DNA of 6,460 nucleotides, taken from NCBI GenBank assembly GCA_946481475.1, contig CAMLOB010000243.1:1-6460 (forward strand). The letters are read 5' to 3'. Under the pieces are notes generated by a model, which did no database searches, was not told where the DNA came from, and saw nothing but the letters and a program-made list of their open reading frames with translations. Of the stretch, positions 1-6,460 are shown one piece after another. The DNA is from an uncultured Chlorobiota bacterium. GTDB lineage: Bacteria > Bacteroidota > Kapaibacteriia > OLB7. Positions within the stretch are counted from its first letter, which is position 1. Every line of letters starts with the position of its first letter. Position numbers and translations under genes: made by a program.

Positions 1-61
1 CCAAAAGCAGGAAGAAGCCGACTGCCGTCAGTGCAAACCGTCTGTAGATTCTGAAATTCAT
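1..61 (-). CDS. Paralogous secreted protein, 5' end only (3' partial)
   Basis: An ATG at 59-61 opens a frame that runs off the left edge after 20 complete codons. The 20 residues, starting 'MNFRIYRRFALTAVGF', match the start of the preceding gene's signal peptide except for Asn instead of Lys at position 2. The start lies only 17 bp after the TGA of the upstream gene, so the two are almost certainly co-transcribed. A weak AGGA lies about 12 bases before the ATG. By analogy with its twin it should be another exported protein, perhaps also cupredoxin-like with a T9SS domain, but none of the mature part is visible. It is too short to be certain that the whole gene is duplicated. Confidence 0.8.
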   Translation of the reverse strand, partial: MNFRIYRRFALTAVGFFLLL

Positions 62-75
62 ATGCGTTGTTGTTC
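1..75. repeat. Direct repeat copy A (leader plus signal-peptide start of third gene)
   Basis: Bases 1-75 match 768-842 at 73 of 75 positions by direct reading; the two differences are at 56 (a against t) and 64 (g against a). The repeat covers the first 20 codons and 14 bases upstream of the ATG, and similarity stops abruptly at base 76. The window edge cuts the other side, so the true length is unknown. The offset between copies is 767 bp. Confidence 0.95.
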
Positions 76-78
76 CTG
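62..78 (-). promoter_or_regulatory. 17-base spacer and translation start region of third gene
   Basis: Read on the minus strand the spacer is CAGGAACAACAACGCAT, immediately before the ATG at 61. A weak AGGA about 12 bases upstream may act as a ribosome-binding site, but the equivalent bases before the second gene (CACGAACAACAACGTAT) lack it. The shared part is the A-rich, unstructured 'AACAACAACG', which fits the weak Shine-Dalgarno usage of Bacteroidota. There is no room for an independent promoter. Confidence 0.5.
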
Positions 79-828
79 TCATTGAAGTACCTGCAACTGT
101 CCGCTCAGGATATCTTTCCGTTCTCCGGAGAACGCCTCAATCCGGTAGTAGTAGACACCCGGACTGAACTCTTGTCCGTCGATTCTCACCCTCTGCTCAC
201 CGGTTTCCCTCACTCCCGCATCCCGCTGCCATATCGATCTGCCGAGTGCGTCGACAATCTCTACGCGCACGCGTGACGGCGATGAGAGAGAAAATTCGAT
301 TGCGGTCTCGGACGAGAATGGATTCGGGCTGACCAGACTACCAGCTAACAGTCCGACGCCTCCCCTCCTCTCATTATCAACTACGGTCGAAGTAATGGAG
401 TCGACAATGAGAATCATCCCTCCCATATAGGGCTGTCGTGGACAGGCGTAGTACACCGTATCCGGGTGCTGTTCATCCGGCGTCACCTCAAACCAACTAT
501 TGATGTTGCTGTAGTTGATATTCCGTTCGAATGCACCATTTGATCCGCCGATAGGGATTGTATAAATGGTCGGATTGTAGTCATCAAAAGGCTCCTCTTC
601 AAACTGGAATCGGTATGTTTTTCCCCGTTCCAGCACCAGTGTCTTCCCTTCAACACCGTCAACCGCAAATCCCAGTGAGTATCCCATATCATAGAAGGGA
701 TGCGCCGGAGTCTTGGTCACCAGCGTCATCATGAACGTATCGGCACGCTCTGCCGAAGCCGGGAAAGCCAAAAGCAGGAAGAAGCCGACTGCCGTCAGTG
801 CAAACCGTCTGTAGATTCTGAATTTCAT
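79..828 (-). CDS. Secreted cupredoxin-like protein with T9SS type A sorting domain
   Basis: The product is 249 residues from the ATG at 826-828, ending in TGA at 79-81. An in-frame ATG 33 bases upstream (861) exists, but the 828 start puts a clean signal peptide at the N-terminus: 'MKFRIYRR', a hydrophobic core, and likely cleavage after 'PASA' (residue 26). Residues about 33-143 look like a cupredoxin-type beta sandwich: 'HPFYDMGYSLGFAVDG' (43-58), 'LVLERGKTYRFQF' (64-76), 'YYACPRQPYMGG' (126-137), then 'ILIVDS'. Residues about 163-249 are a T9SS type A sorting domain ('SPNPFSSETAIEFSL', 'VEIVDALGR', 'FSPGVYYYRIEAF'), so the protein should cross the outer membrane through T9SS and be anchored or released there. 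Of the usual copper ligands, Cys129 and Met135 are present, while the two histidines appear as Asn85 and Gln132, so copper binding is doubtful. It follows the giant gene after 79 bp and probably shares its transcript. No strong Shine-Dalgarno is seen. The substrate is unknown. Confidence 0.9.
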   Translation of the reverse strand: MKFRIYRRFALTAVGFFLLLAFPASAERADTFMMTLVTKTPAHPFYDMGYSLGFAVDGVEGKTLVLERGKTYRFQFEEEPFDDYNPTIYTIPIGGSNGAFERNINYSNINSWFEVTPDEQHPDTVYYACPRQPYMGGMILIVDSITSTVVDNERRGGVGLLAGSLVSPNPFSSETAIEFSLSSPSRVRVEIVDALGRSIWQRDAGVRETGEQRVRIDGQEFSPGVYYYRIEAFSGERKDILSGQLQVLQ

Positions 829-842
829 ATACGTTGTTGTTC
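768..842. repeat. Direct repeat copy B (leader plus signal-peptide start of second gene)
   Basis: This is the partner of bases 1-75, with 73 of 75 identical bases. It includes the start codon at 826-828 and the leader 'GAACAACAACGTAT' on the minus strand. The match ends at base 842, five bases short of the stem-loop at 848-871, so the stem-loop is not part of the duplicated unit. Confidence 0.95.
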
Positions 843-847
843 GTGGT

Positions 848-871
848 CGGCAGGAGCACAACGCTCTGCCG
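848..871 (-). other. Stem-loop between the giant gene and the cupredoxin-like gene
   Basis: Bases 848-857 (cggcaggagc) pair with 863-871 (gctctgccg) in nine base pairs with one bulged G at 854 and a five-base loop (acaac). On the transcript it sits in the 79 bp spacer, ending 19 bases before the ATG of the second gene. No run of U follows on the minus strand, so it does not look like an intrinsic terminator there. It could protect or process the mRNA, or attenuate read-through. The pairing is seen directly; any function is inferred. Confidence 0.6.
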
Positions 872-907
872 TTTCTCTTCCGGTAATTCTATGTCCTCTG
901 TCTTGTA

Positions 908-3900
908 CTACTTGTCCGTCTCGAAACTCTCCGGATCGATTCCCAATTCTTCAAGAACGGCATCCCCTTCGTTTCGAACGCTCTCCATCCGCCGCTCAAT
1001 CTTCTGCCGCTCTTCTTCAGTCCCTACCTCCTTTCGCTCCTTGAGCAGTTGCTTGTACTCCTCGGCCAACTGACGGTAATGATCCAGCCGTGCAAGCTGC
1101 TCCGGACGCAACTCGGAGAACTTGCCGGATTTTTTCTTCACAAGATCATCGAGAGTTTCGGGGGAGGTTCCAACGATCGTGAATGTACTGTGTTCCAATC
1201 CTGCGGAGATGTTCAGGAGATCAACATCGTTGAGGGTCGAGATTCCATTCTGCAGGCCGCTCCCCTCTTGGCTTCCTGTCGATGTGGGATACGTCGGATA
1301 GGGATCTCCATCACCGAGCCAGTCCCGCTCAACTCCGGGTATGTACCCGTACGCATCCCCTGCCGTCCGAACTCCCCGTGCCGTTTCGATCTTCGAGAAG
1401 TAGGGACGCCCTTCAGCGTTAAAGCCGGGATAGAGGCCGAAGTTATCCTCATCGAAAACGGCGGCAATCCGGTAGGTGGCGGAGTCATAGACCGTGCCGG
1501 TGACGACCGCATCGTACGGCTGGAGCTTGATATCATCAACCCATACCGTATCGGTACCGAGATTGAACAGGCTGAAGAAGATGGTATCTCCTACATCATA
1601 CCGATCATCCAGATAGGTCGTGGATAATACCTGATCATGCAAGACCCAGTCTCCGGCTCGGGCCCGTTCGGTAAAAAAGAACGTAGTAGAGGCAGGGGGA
1701 ATATCACCGACGATACCAACAGTTCCATTGACGGGATCGGGCTTGATCCATAAACGAACATACGCCCCCTTCTCGAGTACCTGTTGTGAGGCAACGATCG
1801 CGACCGTACACTCCGTGGTATCCCCCGGCACCACCATCAGAGACTTCTTTCCGGCATGTACAGGATTATCGGATATTTCACCTCCGAAATCTCCAACGGC
1901 ATACATCTCAAAGCTCTCGAATGCCGCTGAATTCTCCTCAGCGTTCCATACGGAATAGACCGGGAGCAATTCTCCGTCATCTCCATAATCAAATACTGTG
2001 AAGCTGGTTCGTCCCAGCATGTCGACCCCCTTGTAGGGCACGTTGTGTCTGTTGATGCCGGTAATTTCTCCCGGACTGAACCACTTCGTGGTGTCGGAGG
2101 TGGAAGGATCGCCCGGATTAAAGAATGAGAAGTCATTCCAGACACCGCCATCGTCGTGGATCCAGTCTCCGGCGACCGGGTCACTTGAAGGTTTGACATC
2201 GGTGCGGTAGACCCAGGAACGCCGGTGGGACCACCGTCCCCGTTCACCGGTCTCGAAAGGATTGGGGTTGCCGACTCCGGCGTACGCGACGCCGCCACCA
2301 TCCCAGTCGACCGTGTCGCTGAACTCGCCTGCGGATGCCGCTATCACTCCCCCCATGGTCAGCAACGGAGGATCATCAGTGCAGAAGGTGAAGTTCAGCA
2401 CGCGTTGGGAGCGATCGTTCAGACCGACGTTACGGTACACGATCTGTCCGGTGTTGTCCAGCGAGAACCATCCTCCCTCATCTCCGACAACGATCGTGTC
2501 GCCGTAGCTCGACATCGTGATGAAGATCGTGTCGACCGAACCGGCTGTTGTGAAGCTCCAGGACTCTCCGAGGATCCCGACTGTCGTGCAAGTTCCCGTC
2601 GTATAGTGCCGAACCTTCAGGCCGGGATCAATCGTTGTGGAATCGAGCGTACCGGAACCGGCGAGCAGAAACGCGTTGAGCGTGTCGACCAGAGCCTGCC
2701 GTGCGGCAATATCTCCCCCGGTCCGGTTCATGCCGGAAGCAACGGCAACTTCCTCCGGAGTCTCGCCATACGTGACGACGTTGCCGTATGTAGCGGCAGG
2801 AACATTCTCACGGCCGCTTCCGATCACCTCGACAAAGACCGGTCCCAACGTATCCAGTTCTGCCGGTGAGTCGTTGTAGTTGTCGGAGGGGAACAGCCAG
2901 ACAATGTTCCCGTCGACCTCATCAACATGATAGACCCCGGCCCCCGCAAGGGGCTCTACCTCCGTATCGGGCAGGATCGTCAGCTCCAGAAGATCACCCC
3001 GACCAAGCTTTCGCAACCACGTCATCTCGCTCCCGCCGGGGAAATCGATGTAGTACCGACCACTCTGTATTCCCTTCCGAATCGGGTGATCTCCCTCCAG
3101 GCGAATGAGAGCACCTTCATTCCCGGCAGTCTGGCCGAACTCCGGAATCGTCTCGTCAACCGGAAGCGAGTAGGCATTGTATATCCCCACGTGAGCACCT
3201 GCCCCCATTGCCAGTTCAAGTCCGTCGAAGCCGTCGCGGGACCGGGTGATGAGCGGGGCGCCCGAGCCGGGATCGAAGGCGATGTTCTCTTCATAGTTAT
3301 AGTTGCCGTCGGCATAGGAGAGAACACCCTTGACGATGGAGGGATAGTAGATCACCTTCGACGTCACGTGCGTGTTCACCTCCGTGTTGTTGACCGCAAC
3401 GTACGGCATACCGCAGAGGAAGAAGAACCCGGCATCCCCCTCGATCTTGAAATCATCAAGATAGGAGCCGTTCTTCCGCGTGGCATGCACAATCTCCATA
3501 GTCTTGCCGAGCGTGCCGTAGCGAATCGAATCGCCGGCCCGATAGAGCAGAGGGATCGAATCTCCGGGCTGATAGTAGAGATACTCCATCGACGCCGATG
3601 TAAGCCAGTTGTCGGGATAGGGGGTGTAGGCCCTGCCGTTTGCCAGAGTCCGCCGCTGCCGACCGTGCATGTTGTTGAGGATAAAACGGTAGCCCTGTGT
3701 CAAATACATCAGGAATTCCGTCTGGCGATAGATCAGCAGATTCTCGAACAGCGGGAAAGTCTTGTAATCGTCGGAACGAACGTCGGTATAATCGATGGCC
3801 TTGCCGAGACCATCGTAACGGACATCATACGGGAAGTCCCGATAGGTCCAGAAGTCCTTGACGGAGAAACCGGTTGCCGAAGCTCCCTGGTGGATAGGAT

Positions 3901-6460
3901 GAACGGCAACACGACTATACCCGATTGAGGCTGAAGGGAGCAGAGATTCACCGATCGGTCCCTCGTTCCGGTCTCGATCGCGTCCGGAGAGGACCTTCCC
4001 CTCAAGCTCCTCCCCCGCCTCCCGCTTGAGGAAGTCGACCAGAGCGTTCTCATCCCGGATCAACCCCGGCTCGTTGGCCGCCACCCCGCTACTCAGGACC
4101 TCGTTCCGCTCCTGATCGTACTGTTCGTAGTGATACTCGGCCCCGAAAAGGATGGAGTCTCCCTCAAGTCCCGGATCGTAGGAGAGCAGACGCTTCACGC
4201 GCAGCCCCCCTCCCCGCTTCGGCGTGATCATCGGAATGCGGATGTAGGAATGATCATAGTCGAGATCCTTGCAGTAGTCACCCTTGTTGAAATCAGGGTG
4301 ACGGCTCTTGAGCATCCCCACCATCTCATGATCTTCGGAGAGATAGTCCACCCCCTCGTTCGGACCAAGTTTTCCGCGCTTCCGTTTCCGGACGAAGTCA
4401 TAGCAGAGTTGGCGTGGGGTACCATGCTCAGTGTTATCTCCTCTCAACCTTACGTACAGGGCATATGATGTATCGGCCCCCCCACTCACTACCACATCGA
4501 CGCCGACCTGATTGATATCGGCATATCCCTGCAAGTACTCGGAATTGTAGACAGGATCGGTAACGCCGGCGGTCTCCCCTTTCAAGGCATAGAGGAATCG
4601 GAACATGAGTTTTCCGCTCTCCACCTCCTCAATCGACTCCCGGATCTTCTGCACCTGTGTAAAGTCGGTGGAATCCACTCCGATATCGGAAAGTCGCAGG
4701 TAGTACTTGTTCGACAGCTCTTGGTCATATGACTCCTGTTCAAAGCCTCCCCCCGCCACCTCAACCAACGAGACCATCGCCATCGCAGGCTTGTCGTGTA
4801 CAAACGCATAGTCGTCTTCTTCGTACTGAATCCGGAGTTCGCCACCCAACGGTGAGCGAATCCACTTCAACTGCCAGGCGGCCGGGTCCCAGTACTCCGA
4901 CGTGTTCTGCGGAACGTACGGGAAAAACCTGTCAAGACGCTCGGCCCCTCCCGGATGATAGTAGCCCCACGCATCCAGATCGTACGGCGTATAGTCGGGG
5001 TTCTGCATCTCTGCGGTGAGACTGTCCGCATAGGAAGTGATATCGGGATACCGAGCCTGCATTTCCGTCGCATAATCCTCACTCGTCCTGGAGTCATAAC
5101 CGAAGAACGTCGGATGGATCACGGCATTCCTGACGTTGTGGGACTCCGCCCAGACCTTGCGAAGCGTCAACATGCCGTATCTGGTTGTGGAATCGGGATG
5201 GACCGGAAGCGAGTTGGGCATGTTCGGTCGGAGTGAATAGTCGTACTCAAAGTAGACCGTTGATAGGAGGCTGTCGAGCGCACCATTACTCTTCTTCGTG
5301 TAGAGTTCAATACGATCAAGATAGCGGGCATGATTGACCCGCTGTACATCGTTGGCGAGATAATAGGCAGGAGTCCTTGTGGAATCCCCCGCCTCCAATC
5401 GATCAAGGAACACTCCGGTTTCCTGATAATTGTCTTTGCGTGATTCTTCACGGTAATCATTCCGCACAAAGACGGCCACGTGGGTTTTGGTTTCGATCCG
5501 GGAGAGATAATATCGCTCTCTCAACCCTTCGGAGTAGCCGCCGAGATCATCTTCAGGATCGGATATCTCCCCGACCGAGTATGCCAGACCTCGCATGGGT
5601 TGGCGCCAGTATCCCCAGGATGTAATTCCACTCCCGACTTTGTAATCATTCCCCTCTGCACGGTCATAGCGGAATCTCGTCCATCCTCCGAGATCATCGT
5701 TGCTTGGTCCGTCTCCTGTCAGATCAACATAATCCGGTGTGGTAACCTCGGTCAGAAGCCAGGCCACGGCATAGGGATCGGTCATCTCCTGTCCCAAAGC
5801 GGTTGAAGCCCTTGATTCATCGGTATAACTGTATGCCAGTGTGTTGTGGTGAACATTTCCGGCACTGTCGATCTTGATATTCCGCAGACCAAGCTGAAGC
5901 GATTTTTCATTGCGGACGAAAACCGGCAGACCATAGACATAGCGACTTCCGCCCTCACCGAACAGAGCGAATTCCCCGATCTGGTCGGCATACGCACTGC
6001 GGTCACGTACCCAGATTCTGGAGAAATCGTCTTTGCTATAGGATCGATAGTACTTTGCATTATTTCTGAGTTCCATCTCACCATTCGTGGTAAACCCGAT
6101 ATAGCCGTTACGCCCCGGGCGATCCCACTCAGGCAACTGCAGACCGATATTCGGATCAAGTATGGGGAATCGCTCTTTATCGTTGATGCCAAGGAAATCA
6201 ATGACTTGAGTAAGGATGCTGCCGTCGGAGACAATCGCAGCACTACGCGGAGCATCAGTGTTGTCGTAGAGCAGATTACCTCCCATATCATTGGAGTACC
6301 TGAAGAACCAGGGTTCATCACCTGTGGTATCGAAGCGGAAGCGCGGAAGTGCATCCGGGTTTTTCCATGCTCCGGCACTGTACTCGATGTTTCCGTCTCC
6401 CCAGCGTGCGCCGACGCCCCAGACCGCTCCCCCGTCCGCCGTCGTCTCGAAGTTGTTCAC
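908..6460 (-). CDS. Giant RHS-like cell-surface protein, 5' partial
   Basis: This is an uninterrupted frame of 1850 codons ending in TAG at 908-910. The window edge cuts it at the 5' side: the edge codon is GTG, and what follows has no signal peptide, so I read it as internal sequence. Numbering residues from the edge, the visible blocks are: 'ETKTHVAVF' near 323, 'DLDAWGYYHP' near 494, 'YEEDDYAFV' near 546, 'NPFETGERGRW' near 1399, 'RRSWVY' near 1413, a jelly-roll-like segment at about 1514-1650 ending 'VWVDDIKLQPYDA', a YD/RHS-like stretch at about 1651-1703, and a charged helical tail at 1766-1848. From memory, this order matches very large RHS-like proteins of Bacteroidota; no catalytic motif is evident. 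It probably acts at the cell surface, but its biochemical role is unknown. It lacks a C-terminal T9SS sorting domain, and the tail is not an RHS core or recognisable toxin. It heads the visible operon. The coding call is very sure; the family call is moderate. Confidence 0.9.
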   Translation of the reverse strand: MNNFETTADGGAVWGVGARWGDGNIEYSAGAWKNPDALPRFRFDTTGDEPWFFRYSNDMGGNLLYDNTDAPRSAAIVSDGSILTQVIDFLGINDKERFPILDPNIGLQLPEWDRPGRNGYIGFTTNGEMELRNNAKYYRSYSKDDFSRIWVRDRSAYADQIGEFALFGEGGSRYVYGLPVFVRNEKSLQLGLRNIKIDSAGNVHHNTLAYSYTDESRASTALGQEMTDPYAVAWLLTEVTTPDYVDLTGDGPSNDDLGGWTRFRYDRAEGNDYKVGSGITSWGYWRQPMRGLAYSVGEISDPEDDLGGYSEGLRERYYLSRIETKTHVAVFVRNDYREESRKDNYQETGVFLDRLEAGDSTRTPAYYLANDVQRVNHARYLDRIELYTKKSNGALDSLLSTVYFEYDYSLRPNMPNSLPVHPDSTTRYGMLTLRKVWAESHNVRNAVIHPTFFGYDSRTSEDYATEMQARYPDITSYADSLTAEMQNPDYTPYDLDAWGYYHPGGAERLDRFFPYVPQNTSEYWDPAAWQLKWIRSPLGGELRIQYEEDDYAFVHDKPAMAMVSLVEVAGGGFEQESYDQELSNKYYLRLSDIGVDSTDFTQVQKIRESIEEVESGKLMFRFLYALKGETAGVTDPVYNSEYLQGYADINQVGVDVVVSGGADTSYALYVRLRGDNTEHGTPRQLCYDFVRKRKRGKLGPNEGVDYLSEDHEMVGMLKSRHPDFNKGDYCKDLDYDHSYIRIPMITPKRGGGLRVKRLLSYDPGLEGDSILFGAEYHYEQYDQERNEVLSSGVAANEPGLIRDENALVDFLKREAGEELEGKVLSGRDRDRNEGPIGESLLPSASIGYSRVAVHPIHQGASATGFSVKDFWTYRDFPYDVRYDGLGKAIDYTDVRSDDYKTFPLFENLLIYRQTEFLMYLTQGYRFILNNMHGRQRRTLANGRAYTPYPDNWLTSASMEYLYYQPGDSIPLLYRAGDSIRYGTLGKTMEIVHATRKNGSYLDDFKIEGDAGFFFLCGMPYVAVNNTEVNTHVTSKVIYYPSIVKGVLSYADGNYNYEENIAFDPGSGAPLITRSRDGFDGLELAMGAGAHVGIYNAYSLPVDETIPEFGQTAGNEGALIRLEGDHPIRKGIQSGRYYIDFPGGSEMTWLRKLGRGDLLELTILPDTEVEPLAGAGVYHVDEVDGNIVWLFPSDNYNDSPAELDTLGPVFVEVIGSGRENVPAATYGNVVTYGETPEEVAVASGMNRTGGDIAARQALVDTLNAFLLAGSGTLDSTTIDPGLKVRHYTTGTCTTVGILGESWSFTTAGSVDTIFITMSSYGDTIVVGDEGGWFSLDNTGQIVYRNVGLNDRSQRVLNFTFCTDDPPLLTMGGVIAASAGEFSDTVDWDGGGVAYAGVGNPNPFETGERGRWSHRRSWVYRTDVKPSSDPVAGDWIHDDGGVWNDFSFFNPGDPSTSDTTKWFSPGEITGINRHNVPYKGVDMLGRTSFTVFDYGDDGELLPVYSVWNAEENSAAFESFEMYAVGDFGGEISDNPVHAGKKSLMVVPGDTTECTVAIVASQQVLEKGAYVRLWIKPDPVNGTVGIVGDIPPASTTFFFTERARAGDWVLHDQVLSTTYLDDRYDVGDTIFFSLFNLGTDTVWVDDIKLQPYDAVVTGTVYDSATYRIAAVFDEDNFGLYPGFNAEGRPYFSKIETARGVRTAGDAYGYIPGVERDWLGDGDPYPTYPTSTGSQEGSGLQNGISTLNDVDLLNISAGLEHSTFTIVGTSPETLDDLVKKKSGKFSELRPEQLARLDHYRQLAEEYKQLLKERKEVGTEEERQKIERRMESVRNEGDAVLEELGIDPESFETDK
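917..1165 (-). other. Charged helical-hairpin (coiled-coil) tail of the giant protein
   Basis: Residues about 1766-1848 are dominated by Lys, Arg and Glu. Two helices show hydrophobic residues at 3-4 spacing: L1792, Y1795, A1799, Y1802, L1806 in the first, and I1821, M1825, V1828, V1835, L1839 in the second. A 'EVGTEEE' turn separates them. This is the extreme C-terminus, where Bacteroidota exported proteins often carry a beta-rich sorting domain, so a soluble helical hairpin here is unexpected. It could be a dimerisation or partner-docking element. The helical call rests on residue pattern only. Confidence 0.6.
1352..1510 (-). other. Short RHS/YD-like stretch in the giant protein
   Basis: Residues about 1651-1703 read 'TVYDSATYRIAAVFDEDNF' followed by 'GFNAEGRPYFSKIETARGV'. 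This resembles the single degenerate YD-type unit ('DENNFATFYEYDEEG'-like) that follows the jelly-roll domain in large Bacteroidota surface proteins. Here the tyrosine-aspartate pair is eroded to 'GFNAEG', and there is only one unit, so a full RHS shell cannot be built from what is visible. Confidence 0.45.
1511..1921 (-). other. Jelly-roll / carbohydrate-binding-like domain in the giant protein
   Basis: Residues about 1514-1650 begin 'FESFEMY', continue with 'HAGKKSLMV' and 'GAYVRLWIKP', and end 'DTVWVDDIKLQPYDA'. An opening 'F(E/D)xFE', a 'H(A/T)GKKSL' strand, a middle 'YxxxxW(I/V)K' strand and a closing 'VDD(I/V)xxxP' strand are the usual marks of beta-sandwich domains of the carbohydrate-binding-module type. 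In RHS-like Bacteroidota proteins such a domain sits directly before the YD-like stretch, as it does here. Ligand binding is not shown; the domain may be purely structural. Confidence 0.55.
4796..5776 (-). other. N-proximal conserved block of the giant protein
   Basis: Residues about 229-555 of the partial protein hold the motifs that I recognise best in its first half. They are 'DPYAVAWLLTEVTTPDYVD', an aspartate-rich loop 'DLTGDGPSNDD' (246-256), 'ERYYLSRIETKTHVAVF' (315-331), 'ARYLDRIELYTKK', 'DLDAWGYYHP' and 'SPLGGELRIQYEEDDYAFV'. The alternating aromatic and beta-strand pattern suggests a large beta-rich surface fold. The link to Bacteroidota RHS-like proteins is recalled from family patterns and was not searched. 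Confidence 0.5.

Noticed and set aside
829..861. Upstream in-frame ATG giving an 11-residue longer start for the cupredoxin-like protein
   Set aside because: The extra residues ('MCSCRPRTTTY') would precede a normal signal peptide, and the start codon would fall inside the stem-loop. The third gene has its ATG at the position equivalent to 828 in the shared leader.
848..880. Intrinsic terminator on the plus strand (stem-loop followed by tttctcttcc)
   Set aside because: No plus-strand gene ends here, and the T-tract is interrupted by C after three bases. On the minus strand no T-run follows the stem.
872..900. Possible promoter with TAGAAT (-10-like) on the minus strand in the 79 bp spacer
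   Set aside because: No matching -35 element lies at a suitable distance, and the Bacteroidota-type TAnnTTTG box is absent. A lone one-mismatch hexamer is expected by chance.
2225..2869. Plus-strand open frame of 214 codons
   Set aside because: It is antisense to the giant gene, has low-complexity composition without a domain, and overlaps the conserved 'NPFETGERG' block on the other strand, which explains the sequence.
2927..3928. Long plus-strand open frame of 333 codons opposite the giant gene
   Set aside because: It lies wholly antisense to a much longer, motif-bearing frame. Its translation is rich in Arg, Val and Ile with no recognisable domain, and no ribosome-binding site stands out. 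Long antisense frames are expected from the codon bias of a GC-rich gene.
5782..6378. Minus-strand open frame of 198 codons in another phase
   Set aside because: It is a shifted-frame shadow of the giant gene. The giant frame keeps clear motifs over the same bases, while this one has only a Ser/Met/Arg-rich translation.

Overview
All genes in this window lie on the minus strand, so transcription runs from the right edge (6460) to the left edge (1). The layout looks like one operon. It starts with the 3' 5.55 kb of a giant, probably cell-surface protein gene (908-6460, its start lies outside the window). Next comes a small complete gene for a secreted protein with a cupredoxin-like fold and a type IX secretion (T9SS) C-terminal sorting domain (79-828). 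Last is the first 20 codons of a third gene (1-61), whose signal-peptide coding region and leader nearly duplicate those of the second gene.

The organism is most likely a member of the Bacteroidota/Chlorobi (FCB) group with a GC content in the mid-50s by eye, for example an Ignavibacteria- or Kapabacteria-like lineage. The reasons are the type A T9SS sorting domain (an 'SPNPF' opening and a 'GVYYYRIE' strand near the end), weak or absent Shine-Dalgarno sequences, and the giant protein's resemblance to very large RHS-like surface proteins that I know mainly from Bacteroidota. The exact taxon cannot be fixed from the sequence alone.

The giant protein shows motif blocks in the order I remember from that family: an N-proximal block with 'ETKTHVAVF', 'DAWGYYHP' and 'YEEDDYAFV'; a 'NPFETGERGRW...RRSWVY' block; a jelly-roll-like domain ending 'VWVDDIKLQPYDA'; and a short RHS/YD-like stretch ('DEDNFGLYPGFNAEGRPYF'). 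It ends in a charged helical hairpin, with neither an RHS core and toxin nor a T9SS sorting domain. The neighbouring small protein does carry the sorting domain, so at least part of this locus is exported to or across the outer membrane.

The best candidates for something unusual are three. One is a recent tandem duplication of the small gene, with a repeat offset of 767 bp that equals one gene plus its spacer. Another is a cupredoxin-like domain in which both expected copper-binding histidines seem to be replaced. The third is the close coupling of these small exported proteins to a giant RHS-like protein. A compact stem-loop lies between the giant gene and the first small gene. No RNA genes, CRISPR array, mobile element or intrinsic terminator was seen. 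No stretch longer than 79 bp lacks a gene.
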